From NCBI GenBank assembly GCA_963576725.1, contig OY755242.1:30878232-30942231 (forward strand): 64,000 nucleotides of DNA. The letters run 5' to 3'. Below are positions 1 through 10,400 of the stretch, piece by piece; within the stretch, counting starts at the first letter, position 1; each line of letters starts with the position of its first letter. The DNA comes from Azorinus chamasolen (lineage: Eukaryota > Mollusca > Bivalvia > Cardiida > Solecurtidae). The translations under genes were made by a program, and so were the position numbers. Under the pieces are notes generated by a model. It saw nothing but the letters and a program-made list of their open reading frames with translations, ran no database searches and had not been told where the DNA came from.

Positions 1-45
1 CCTGATGAGACACCGAGTTACTCGTAGATCCAATGTGTTTGCTGG
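1..45. repeat. Hairpin fragment, family E, cut by the window edge
   Basis: The arms CCTGATGAGAC and a decayed partner surround a CGAGTTACTCG centre. Related copies lie near 11105-11155, 56175-56225 and 63455-63505. Outer arms resemble those of families A and B (CCTGAT opposite ATCTGG), but the centre differs. Only part of the element is in the window. Confidence 0.5.
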
Positions 46-69
46 AGAGACCAAGTCGCACTTGGCAGA

Positions 70-303
70 TTAACATACATTTCTCCTTCTTTACCCATGT
101 TCTGTTGTATAATTACATATATCTTCACTGTGTACAAGTATTTCACTGTGCATTCACTGCTGTGGAGTGCACTGGTTGCACAATCAACTTGTAAATAGTG
201 CAGACCCTGATGAGACAGCTCCTGTAGGAACTGTCCCATCTGGATCTTCACTATTTACAGGTACATGTATGTACACTGACGCGAACAGCAAGAGAAAGGT
301 TAA
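70..303 (+). mobile_element. MITE family A, copy 1 (decayed)
   Basis: Family A is a non-coding element of about 250 bp with ends TTAACCCTTCGCTTGCT and its reverse complement, and a long hairpin near one end centred on GCTCCTGCAGGAGC. TTAA flanks and CCC ends resemble piggyBac-type elements; that assignment is inference. This copy has mutated ends and a damaged centre. Confidence 0.8.
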
Positions 304-391
304 GGGTAAACACAGAACAAACAAATGATTAGAGCTTCCAAAATGCGGTTTCGCGTTTACTCTTTCCCTCACACAAACACCATTTCATGCG

Positions 392-470
392 TTAGCAAAC
401 AGAGTAGACTCAGATCAGACGACTCTTATAGGAACAGTCTGATCAACGCCTGCTATGTTTGCTTATGAGA
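392..470. repeat. Hairpin fragment, family B
   Basis: GCAAACAGAGTAGAC and a partner ending in GTTTGC bracket a damaged GCTCCT-type centre (CTCTTATAGGAACAG). Further decayed copies sit near 1010-1090 and 1275-1345. The rest of 304-700 shows no gene. Confidence 0.5.
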
Positions 471-699
471 TTGTATATCCGGTTTTGTCTACCCCAATTA
501 TTCGCTTTTAAGTTTTACCTCTATTCACGAAGTGAGTAGCTCATGCAACACCACTGTTCTTCAGGGAAACGGTTAGCAGTCACCTACTTGTAACGATCCT
601 AATTTTTATCTGAAAAGTATAGGCCGCTGTGGCACTTAAGCTGAAGGAGAAAGATTTTTTACGAATTTGCAAAACGAACAGACCCACAGATAGACAGAT

Positions 700-907
700 C
701 CAGTAAAACCCCGCTAATGCGACCACCCAAAAGAGGTATAATTCTGGGTGCTAGATGCAGGTGGTAGCTTAATGCAGGACAAAAGTAATGCAGAAAGCTC
801 CTCTAGGAGCTTTCTGCATTACTTTTGTCCTGCATTAAGCAACCGCCTGGTTATAAAGACACTCATGTTTATTCATCTAGTGGTCGCATTAGAGGGGTTC
901 TACTGTA
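700..907 (+). mobile_element. MITE family C, copy 1
   Basis: Family C is a TA-flanked element of about 210 bp with ends ACAGTAAAACCCC and GGGGTTTTACTGT, as in Tc1/mariner-type MITEs (inference). Its middle is a long inverted repeat: GCTTAATGCAGGACAAAAG, further matching bases, the centre GCTCCTCTAGGAGC at 797-810, then the reverse complement. The stem of about 45 bp is nearly perfect here. Confidence 0.85.
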
Positions 908-1412
908 CATCCAATATCAGCTGTTTAAGTAGGGTCTGACGTGATTCCTTATGAAAGTATCAAGATCCAGCAGAACGTGTCCACCCTTTACTCTATAGAT
1001 GGACTTTGTCAACCACTTGTCAGAAAATGTAGACCCAGACAAGACAGATTCTGTAGTAGCCGTTAGATCGAGTCTGCTCAGTTTGGTTATGAGTTATTAC
1101 TGATCTAATTCTACAGTTTCGGCTTTGTTTCAACTTCCCTTCCCTTACTCATTGTACAGTAATTATTATTATTATGAGTTAAATATCAGCTATTCATACC
1201 GTGGCTATTTTTTACGCCAATATTCCGATAAATATGTAACATTTTTCTTCAAATAAACGGTTTGTACACCTTTGCAAACAGAGCAGACACAGACCAGACG
1301 GTTCATGCTGGAGCTATTTAATGGTCAGAGATTTCTCTGTTATAAGTTATTATAAGTTCGGAGTGTACAGCGTGTATACAATGTTCCAATACCAACATAA
1401 CATGTGTACATA
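908..1412. other. Non-coding spacer with family B hairpin remnants
   Basis: No supported gene. Two decayed family B hairpins (about 1010-1090 and 1275-1345) are recognisable by GTAGACCCAGAC and CAAACAGAGCAGAC. Confidence 0.4.
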
Positions 1413-1636
1413 TACAGTAAAACCTCTCTATAACGACCACTAAATTGCGTTAATTACACCTAGTTGGTATTTACGGCAGGTGGCTGCTTTAAAGCAAGGT
1501 GAAAGTAAAACAGAACGCTCCTATAGGAGCGTTCTGTTTTACTCTCACCTTGCTTTAAGCAACCACCTGCCTTTAACACAAATACTTCATTTAATTTAGT
1601 GGTCGTTAAGACTCGTTATGGAGAGGTTTTACTGTA
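1413..1636 (+). mobile_element. MITE family C, copy 2 (AAGG arm subtype)
   Basis: Ends TACAGTAAAACCTCTC and GAGAGGTTTTACTGTA. The arm is GCTTTAAAGCAAGGTGAAAG rather than the GCAGGACAAAAG type, and the opposite arm changed to match. The centre GCTCCTATAGGAGC at 1517-1530 is exact. The same subtype recurs at 38395-38613. Confidence 0.85.
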
Positions 1637-1697
1637 CCACTATAAGAATGCAGTTAAGTATTCATGAAGTTATCATTTATTAAATGAATACAGTATA

Positions 1698-1900
1698 TAT
1701 ACAGTCCTATAAGCGGTCATTCATTTATTGAACAAAGGAGTCTTAAAAAGCAGGTGATTGCTTAATATAGGGCAAAAGTAATGCAGAAAGTTCTTATGGG
1801 AGGTTTTGTATTACGTTTGACCTGTATTAAGCCACCTCCTGTCTAACAAACCCATATTAGGCCTGTTTTTGAAATATGCTTAAGACAGGTTCTACTGTGC
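1698..1900 (+). mobile_element. MITE family C, copy 3 (decayed)
   Basis: The left end ACAGTCC and right end TTCTACTGT flank GCAGGTGATTGCTTAATA and a decayed hairpin with centre TTCTTATGGGAGG. Confidence 0.65.
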
Positions 1901-2093
1901 TCAGCAGGGAAATTTTTAAAAAGGTTGTTTTTAATTCATTGGAATCAATGATATACTTGACTTATCAGGAGATTAAATTCTTTACCGGTAACGCGAAACA
2001 ACACTTTGGGACTTGATTTGTTCTTTTTGAGTTTGAGAGCGGATCTTGTTTGCCTTTTTTCAAGGAGGTACAAGATAACTGCGATAAGTTCCA

Positions 2094-2303
2094 TACAGTG
2101 AAACCTTGCTCATCTGAACACTCAAGTAGGTACAGCTGTTCGGTCTTTTATACAGGTGACAGGTTAATGCAGGGTGAAAGTCATGCAAAACGTTCCACTG
2201 AGAGCTTTCAGCAGGACTTTCACCGTGTAATATGCAGATACCCGACTAAAGCGTTCTCAAGTCTTCTTTACTGACCATATGGATGGACGACGTTTCACTG
2301 TAC
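2094..2303 (+). mobile_element. MITE family C, copy 4 (GGGTGAAAG arm subtype)
   Basis: Ends TACAGTGAAACC and GTTTCACTGTA. The arm GTTAATGCAGGGTGAAAGTC has a decayed partner. The short ORF crossing it is not a gene. Confidence 0.6.
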
Positions 2304-2860
2304 TACATCGGATATCTAAAGAACGCAAGGACGACCAGGCGACGATGGTACAAGTAATTTCACGTCCCAAATATGCTTAAGTTCATATTAACTAATGAAC
2401 ACCCGCGGTTTGGGAATATTCAAGCCGTGTAGACCCAGATCAAAGGGTTCCTGGTGGAGTCCGCTGGTCAGTGTGCGCACTTCTTGCTATACCAATCAAT
2501 GTCAACGGTTGTCTCCAGGAAATATTTTGTTGGCAGGGTCCCTCCAGCAGGCTAAATTAATGGGTTTTGAATATTGTTTTTTGACGAGTTGACATAATAA
2601 ATTGTTGATAACGTTTACCGTTTATTTTGTGCATGAGGATGAATTTTGCCATCGATTTGGTAGAAATCCTCATCGCCGAGAGCAGTTGAAAAACTCAGAT
2701 CGCAAATAAAACAAATGATGAATTTACAGTCACCGATTAATTAACCAATTCACTTTTGAATATGCATGTGAGAAATCAGCCTGATTTGAAATGACATCTG
2801 TATAAATGTTTAGTATTTGTAGAAAAGGTAGAGTAAGGTCTCTTATAAATACTTCCAAAG
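2304..2860. other. Non-coding spacer
   Basis: Nothing supported apart from a decayed GTAGACCCAGATCA hairpin arm near 2430. Confidence 0.4.
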
Positions 2861-2930
2861 GCAAACAGAGCAGATTCAGATCAGACGGATCCTAAAGAAG
2901 CCGTCTGATCTGGGTATATTCTATTTGCAA
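2861..2930. repeat. Family B hairpin
   Basis: GCAAACAGAGCAGATTCAG pairs with the mirror arm ending CTATTTGC around GGATCCTAAAGAAGCC. The outer stem is well kept and the centre is mutated. A similar hairpin lies at 3150-3188. Confidence 0.55.
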
Positions 2931-3359
2931 AGATGTCAAAACGTGTTTGTATTCTAGAAGAGAAAAAAATAAGGCAGGTGGCTGCTTAATCGAGCAAGTG
3001 GCAGACACTAAACGTGGTAATGTCCATCCGTTCGACCATTGATCATAACTGATTGAAAGACTTGACTGACACTAAAATACCAAACAATCTGCTGAATTTA
3101 CTTAACCCTTTACTCAAAAGATACGCCTTTATACGCCTTGCATACACAGTAGACCCAGATCAGACGGTTCCTGTAAGCGCCGTTTGAATATAGATGAATT
3201 ATATATAATATAGATATGATTCTTTAATTTCTGCTATGGTTAATGTTTCTTTGTTCACGTGCCTTTATAAAACAATCTAATTAATATTCTCATATTTTCT
3301 GACATGAATATTTAATTATTTATAGGGTAAAGGTTTCACAGTTGAGCAGTAACTATATC

Positions 3360-3759
3360 TGAAACTAGACTGTCGCAGGACAGCAAAGCTCACCTATTGG
3401 AGACATTGTCTACAAAGATGAAGTCCAAAATACTTTTCTATTTTACCTGAACTACATCAATGTTAAACCTACCGGCAAACTCTATTCCAAATACCAGCTA
3501 CCTATGGCAAGTATTTCATGTAGTATTAGTGCATTTCAACACTTACCCCAAAACTTTAACCTTCCTATTTCAGCCCATAAAGCTAAGTCCAAAACAGGTG
3601 AAATTGTGACTAAAATTCAGTTTTATTTTAAATTTTAACTGCACTACATCAATGTTCAACACACCGGGGACCTCAGTTCCAAATATCAGCTTCCTAGGGC
3701 AAAATTTATTGTAGTATTAGTGCATTTTAACACTTACCCTAAAACTTTAACAAAAGCCA

Positions 3760-3790
<31 letters not shown>

Positions 3791-3838
3791 TGTGATTCCA
3801 TAAGCCCCCCCCCCTATTCTTCGAATAGGCGAGCTAAA
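3360..3838 (+). repeat. Mollusc-type dispersed repeat ending in (GCCGAC)n
   Basis: Two diverged direct units of about 200 bp (3415-3560 and 3590-3740) share 'ACTACATCAATGTT' and 'GTAGTATTAGTGCATTT'. They are followed by five GCCGAC units (3760-3790), a C-run and a short hairpin CTATTCTTCGAATAG. I recall similar sequences as abundant in bivalve genomes; no coding potential is visible. Confidence 0.6.
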
Positions 3839-4827
3839 AAGGACACATTTTATTAACAATTAAATAATTCAACACATTACTGTCAATATAAAATGTATAT
3901 GTTCCAACTCATATAGGACTTATTCATATAAAGAAACCGAATATATATACATGTATTAAAGATTGTTATGCAAATGGTTGCTTTGGTAAGGGGAATAACT
4001 CATGTACATAAATCGCTGTGAATGCATCCAGGAGTTATCCCACTTCGGCATTCATTATTATTAATCCACCAAAACGAAGTGTGTGTGTATGTGTGTTTTT
4101 GTTTTTTTTGTTTTTTTTTTGGGGGGGGGGGTATACTGGGAATCAGGTTGTCCGTCTGCCCGTCCGTCCGCATTATTTGGTAAAAGATGCTTTATTTATG
4201 TTTGTGATTGATCTTGGATTGAATATGATATGTTAGAAGTGATGTATTTGAATCAATAAGTTTGATAACAGGTTCTCGTATGAATGTGCAGAACATAAGT
4301 TCTTTTCGTTAAACTGTGACAGAGTTCAACCGGTTAGGGACTTTGGCATTGGTTTCAATGCTCACATAACTTATTACACATGTACTTAGAATATGAGAAG
4401 ACCTTGTTGTATGGATAAAACCTCATGGAAGGGTCTTATTTCTCTGAATTCTGAATTATTCTTCATTTTTCTTTATTGCTGAACATCTTGTCATTTTTAT
4501 TACATGAATTGTGTTGGGGCATGTATTGTTTTTAAATCTCTTCATTTTTCTGTATGTACATATGTTCAGATTGATGATAGGTGTTCTGACAAGCAGCCAG
4601 GTGGGTGGGGGGAGGTATTCGTTAGCCTTTGGCTTACAGTTCTAGTTTTATCAACAATTACATTTCTTTGATACTAGAGGTCCGCAAGCATCTAAACTGT
4701 TTCCTCGTTAACTATAGCAGTGTTAATTCACTACAATCTTCATATATGAACTGCATGCTTACCTCACTTTAAAACCTTCAACTGCAGTATTGCAGGGGTT
4801 GCCTTTCATGTTAATTCGTGACACGTA
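3839..4827. other. Non-coding spacer with low-complexity tract
   Basis: A GT/T/G-rich tract lies at 4080-4130. The ORF running through it is low-complexity and not credible as a gene. Confidence 0.5.
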
Positions 4828-5035
4828 TACAGTAGAACCCCTCTAATGCGATCACTTAATGAATAAAAATATTCGTCTTTATAAGCAGCGGTTGCTTAAT
4901 GCAGGACAAAAGCAATACAGAAAGTCATTATATAAACATTCTGCATTACTTTTGTCCTGCATTGAGCTACCACATGCATCTAGCACACATAATTGTACCT
5001 CTTTAAGGTGGTCGCATTATCATAGTTTTACTGTA
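4828..5035 (+). mobile_element. MITE family C, copy 5
   Basis: Ends TACAGTAGAACCCCTCTAAT and ATAGTTTTACTGTA. GCTTAATGCAGGACAAAAG and its mirror remain, but the centre has decayed to TCATTATATAAACATT. Confidence 0.75.
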
Positions 5036-5231
5036 TACAGTTAAACCCTTAATCGGACGTTAAATTTAGAGTAAATATCGGTCCAGAGGGCAGGTGACAG
5101 CTTAATGCAGGGTGAAAGTCATAGCGAAAGCTCCCCTATGAGTCACCCTGCATTAAGCAGCCATCTGCCTATAATCATCTAAATTATTCTCTTCTAGAAA
5201 TCCGGTTTACAAGGGGTTTAACTTTACATTA
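5035..5231 (+). mobile_element. MITE family C, copy 6 (GGGTGAAAG arm subtype)
   Basis: Abuts copy 5 directly. Ends ACAGTTAAACCC and GGGGTTTAACT; the arm is GCTTAATGCAGGGTGAAAG. The right inner arm is partly deleted so the loop is asymmetric. Confidence 0.7.
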
Positions 5232-6081
5232 CAGACGGTAGAATAAACTAGACATGCATCAATACACCATCTGCTGTTTCTAGTTTCAAATATGGATTAA
5301 AAATCGGAAATATTCGAGATCTATGACCATACGATGTATATCCTTGACATGGAGACAAGTTGTGCATAAATACTATCATCAGCCCATCGCCTCAAGGCCA
5401 CAGCAATAACGTTCACGTCTCCCATGAACACAAACAACAGATGGCTGTATCAAGCTAAAATTTACATGTAACGTAAATACATACTGAAACTCATAGTTGA
5501 CTCTGCTTGGCCCCACAAATTACGAGATGTTTTATTACATCAAATTCCTTTATCATAATACAGTAACAAACCATATAAACCGGCAGTTCAAGTGAATTTC
5601 GTTGCCGGTCTTTAATGTGACAGATTAATACATGTAGAGGTTTTATTTCTGCAAGATTGGCAATGAAATAACAAAACAAACTCTTCACCAATTAAGGTTT
5701 TTATTGGCAGAATTTGTCCACGGTTTCTTAACTAAATTATGAAAATGTTATAATTTACAAATCTCACCTGAACCTTTGTAATTCTGAACTTTTAAATGCT
5801 TAATTTCAAAGATTTAATGCTAGAAAAACGTAGCACTAGTATATAGAAAGCTCTTATAGGAGCTTGCTGTAATACATTTGCCCTGCATTAGGCCACCACA
5901 TAAGTTTACATACTCCCATGTTAATAATTATGTGGCCGCATTAGCGATACTTCGTCGTATATATGCATGTGTAAGTATACATGTACTACCAATAAAACTT
6001 TACGCCTGGTGGGTCTTTGACTATTTTCGATTGAAATTTGAATGTCAACACTAACCTCCAAACTGCTGTCTGCTGCGTTGT
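5232..6081. other. Spacer with a truncated family C element (about 5845-5955)
   Basis: No gene supported. A right-hand family C half (CTCTTATAGGAGC, then a CCCTGCATTAGGCCACCAC arm) is visible without its left half. Confidence 0.45.
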
Positions 6082-6295
6082 TTAACCCATTACCTAATTG
6101 GCTCCTCTATTTTAGATAAACCTCTTTGAATAAATCTACCGAAAAGGAGCATTAACTAAAGAAAAGGAAAAGTTTAGAATTTTGTAGTTTGAAACCATTA
6201 TACATGTACGAGCAAATGCTCTATCTATCACAAATGTTTCACAAAGTGACATCTACAGGGTCGTCAAACGTCGTCAATAAAAGGGAAAGGGTTAA
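6082..6295 (-). mobile_element. MITE family D, copy 1
   Basis: Family D is a TTAA-flanked element of about 220 bp with ends TTAACCCATTACCTCA-like and GGGTTAA. It contains 'AAATCTACCGAAAAGGAGC' and a hairpin built on GAGCAAATGCTCTATTTATC. This copy has lost much of one hairpin arm. Confidence 0.7.
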
Positions 6296-6513
6296 CGTGA
6301 ATATGAATCACTTACCCTGTTGTGTCACTGTGACATTATCGATAATGGAGTTTGAAAGGTCTGTTTCTTTACTTACCAAAACGGCTACAATGTTCCACCT
6401 TTCATATTTAATAATAACTGTTTTGTCCATAAATATTCAGTAGGTATTGAAATTTGGAGTACACATATAACTGGGAAAAGGGTTGATGATGCAATAAAGA
6501 TACAACAGCTACT

Positions 6514-6714
6514 TTAACTCTTTCAACGCTGAAAAGCGAATTAATGTTTAACTGTATATTATGCATCTAAGTGTAAAAGATGTAAACTTTATAGATGCTT
6601 TTAAAAGGCAACCAGTGTAGACCATGAACAGAGAGTCCCATTAGAACCCTCTGATGTGGGTCTTCACTGTTTGCAAATACCAGCACCTGCGTGTGTTCGC
6701 ATTTAAAGGGTTAA
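6514..6714. mobile_element. TTAA MITE of family F/B type
   Basis: Bounded by TTAACTCTTTCAACG and AAAGGGTTAA, with a hairpin GTAGACC...GGGTCTTCACTGTTTGC and a damaged centre (AGTCCCATTAGAACC). Its right TTAA (6711-6714) is also the left TTAA of the next element. Confidence 0.6.
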
Positions 6715-6956
6715 CCCTTTCACCGCCGCAGTCGCATAAATGCACCACGACAAATAGTGCAGTCCCAGATCAGACGCCGTCGTTTCAAGGCGGCGTCTGA
6801 TCAGGGACTTCACCATTTGTCTCAATCACTATTTCTAAGTATGTGCTTTATTCCTTTAAAATGTGCATTTATCTATTTCATTTCCTTATGTTACTGAATG
6901 GTGTAACACACTTGGATTGCAGAAGGAAGTTAGAAATCTGGCACCGAAAGGGTTAA
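6711..6956. mobile_element. MITE family K
   Basis: TTAACCCTTTCACCGCC and GGCACCGAAAGGGTTAA bound 246 bp containing a strong hairpin: AGTCCCAGATCAGACGCCG and its mirror around TCGTTTCAAGG (about 6752-6808). Perfect ends and TTAA flanks support an intact non-autonomous element. Confidence 0.75.
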
Positions 6957-7439
6957 TGTGAAACTGGGGATATACACTTTACAAAAATATACATGTAGTT
7001 TAACAGCATATTGGCTTGCATCAGTACGTTACGGAGTAATCAGTGAAACGTTTCTATCCGCCTGAACAAAAAAGCAAATCAAAGTAAAGCATGGCTCCTA
7101 TAGGACCCGGCTCCTATAATTAGGGTCTGCTCTGTTTGCTTGTGATGCGCTCGTAATATAGATATGATTCTATAATTTCTGCAATAGCCAACATTTCTCG
7201 TGTACATGTGCTATCATAAAAAATCAATCGACTTGATATCCATTACGTTGTTCTTTCTAACATGAATATTCATGAAGGAAAGGGTTAAGAGCTTACTGTA
7301 TTACCTTTGCCCTGCATTAAGCACTTGACCCTTTTTTTAGACTCCAGTGTAAATAATTCGCGTGGTTGCAGAATTTACTGAATTACTAATATTTTTGTAA
7401 AAAAAACCCAGTTATCCCAAGAACAGGAATTCTGAAGAT
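6957..7439. other. Spacer with hairpin fragments
   Basis: A family B remnant (GGGTCTGCTCTGTTTGC, about 7120-7142) and the right half of a family C element (7288-7325, CCCTGCATTAAGC) directly after GGGTTAAG. No gene is seen before exon 1 at 7440. Confidence 0.4.
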
Positions 7440-10400
7440 ATGAAAGAAGAAGCATCTTCATTTTCCATGTAAGTATTGCTTTTTTCAATAGCCTTCATTT
7501 TCGATTCTAGTGTGTTTTGGTGTGTTTTTTGCTGTTGTTATTGTTGCGTCTCTGTGAAAGTCCCCTTTTAAAACCACTGTGATAAATAGAGCATTTACTG
7601 GTATAGTTTGCGTCCCCGGATTCCTATAGTCACGATGCATACCATACATTTGGACCCAACTGCGCTCCTGATTAGATTCGTTTTCTTTTGTAGGATATCT
7701 ATGTTTTCTTTTTATTTGCTTGGAAAGTAATTTGCGAAGTAAACGGTAAATTTGATTTCGTGTGTATCATTCAACGACACTGGTCACACAAGTATGTGTT
7801 GTTGTTTTAACCCTTCGCTTGCTGAATTTTAAAATACACGTCTCCTTCTTTACCCATGCCCTGTCGTATAATTACATATATATTCAATGTGTACAAGTAT
7901 TTAGTTGTGCAATCACTGCTGTGGAGTGCATTAGTTGCACAATCAACTTGTAAAAAGTGCAGACCCTGATGAGACAGCTCCTGCAGGAGCTGTGTCATCT
8001 GGGTCTTCACTATTTACATGTACGTATATTGACGTGAAAAGCAAGCGAAGGGTTAAAAGCAAAATGCGGTAAATAAACAGTATCGTTGTAAAATATGGTT
8101 ACGGAATACATCAGAAAGTGTATTCTGGTGGCAATTTGTCGGTGTGGTTGTATCATATGATCGAGAGTTCAACTTTTAGATTACACACACGCAGAAAGTT
8201 TGAAAGCTTACTTGGAGGCTTCGTCCGTTTATTGTGCAATCAAATGGTTTCTACTGGTGATTTACATCATTCGATTTGGGGAATTGATATCAATGAAATC
8301 ATTTTAATAATAGCATAGGAACCAAATTATATAATATATATTAAGAAAACAGCAGACCTAGATAAGACGGCTCTAAGCGGAGTCGTTTGACCATGGTCTA
8401 CTCTGTTTACAAAATGCGTTAAAATGCATATCCACGGAGTAAAGGGTTAATACATGTGATATTCGTTTGAAATACGTAGAGAAAACAACGTTTGGACGAC
8501 TATAACATTCTGCTTATCAGCCATTAATTTATCACACCCACGTTGAAGTTATTTGTTACTCAAGTCGCACTCTTAAATGTTAAAATCAGCAAGCATTATT
8601 CTTTAGATTGATGCGACTTTAAATCTGTTTGACAAGACAATAAAATCAACCCGTTATTACAGTTTCACAATGTTAATGTTGAAAATGACAGAGACAAATG
8701 TTATTTTTCTTAATGACTGCAGTTTTGTTAAAACATTTTACTGCAACTATTGATGTCAGAATACTTCGATATTGCCGTGCCCTGTTTGTTTCATAACTTT
8801 TGAATTGAGCATAATGAGAATATGAAATAGCATTGAATAAAGATGAGTTTTCTGTAATAATGGCTTGCATGTTCAAGGATCGATTTACTCAAGCACCTTT
8901 AGCCTGCTTTGAGCGGATGAGTGATTACCAATGCAATTTGGGTTTTTTGTCACCGACTTTAACATTGGTGATAACTGTTGAGCCAGTACAGATAGAGACT
9001 TGATATCTGGCATGAATATGTTTCTCCTTATGCCGCACATTTACATTTCGAGGAATGACATGTTAAGGTCAAGGTTATCCTTCAAGATCACAGGTCAAAT
9101 ATATAGGTGAAATCAATACTTTAACATGGCCATAACTTTTAAACCAGTAGAGATAGAGACTTTATATTTGGCATGTATGTATATCTCATTAAGTTGCACA
9201 TTTTGAGGGTGACATGTCATCCTTTAGAATCAAAGGTCAAATTGACCGGGGGCATAGGGTTTCACAAACACATATTGTTACTATATGCGATCCGATCAAA
9301 TTTTAAGATACTATTGCCCGAGTGTCAAACAGCTTGGATCATATTGAGAGGCCGGTTTCCTCGGTGTGTCAAATAGCTTGGATCATGTTGAGAGGCCTGT
9401 TTCATCGGTGTCTTATCATGACAAGAGTTGTTTGCAGAACTGAGTCAAGTCATAGTCAGTAAAAAAAGTTTTAATAACAACAGAAAAAGAAACATTAAAA
9501 TGACCTACTTAGAGTAATGATTCGAATCAAGTGCTGTTTACTCCGTTACTTCTTGTAGCAATGTCATTTAAAGAATTTGAGTTTATGAAGCAAAACATTT
9601 CGTATAAATATACCATACAAAACTTGTACTAACGGCACTATCTGTATTTATACCTTCAGACGGAAAATTGAGTCATGGAAAAAGAAAGTTGGTTATTCAT
9701 ACGAATTCCAATCCCCCAACATAATGCGCATCAAATTGCCAGGACTAGCGCTAGAGAACGTCTACGAGCAAGGTAATCTCATATTCAATGGTTTTATATG
9801 AAAGCTTTATATGGGAAACACCCAATAGTGTGTGCGTTTGTATTCATTTACGTACTAGCATTGGCTAAATGCCATGCCCAGTAGAGCAATCGGAAGTGTC
9901 TCTTTGACCAGATTTATTAGAAAACCATCTTGTACATTTTTGTAATTAGATTTGAGTACGCCGTTTGGGGCCGGCGGGTATTTAACTTTCAATTTCTAGA
10001 AGATAAGACATATCTTGACCAAAACTGGTTACATATAGCTTACATAGTTACACAGTTTGGGTTTGTATTTAGAGGGCCTGGACCAAGGTCATCACGACAT
10101 TAACTTCAGTTAGGAAAGAAATATTGCAACCACCTTGTCTGTACATATGACTTACATGGAGGAAAGGTTCAAACGGAAATTTGGGATATGTGCTATGATC
10201 AAGGTCAACATTAAGGTGATTGTTTCCTAAAACAGGCAAAATGATTTCCGGATAAAAAAAACTATACTTAAGTCAGGAAATTACTTTCTTGACCAAATGT
10301 CATTTGGAAAAAGGCTGGGGTTATATCTGAAGGACAGGGGTTTGAAGACAAAGGTTACTCCTATTCAATATTGGAAAACCAGTTTCCAGTCAAAACAAGT

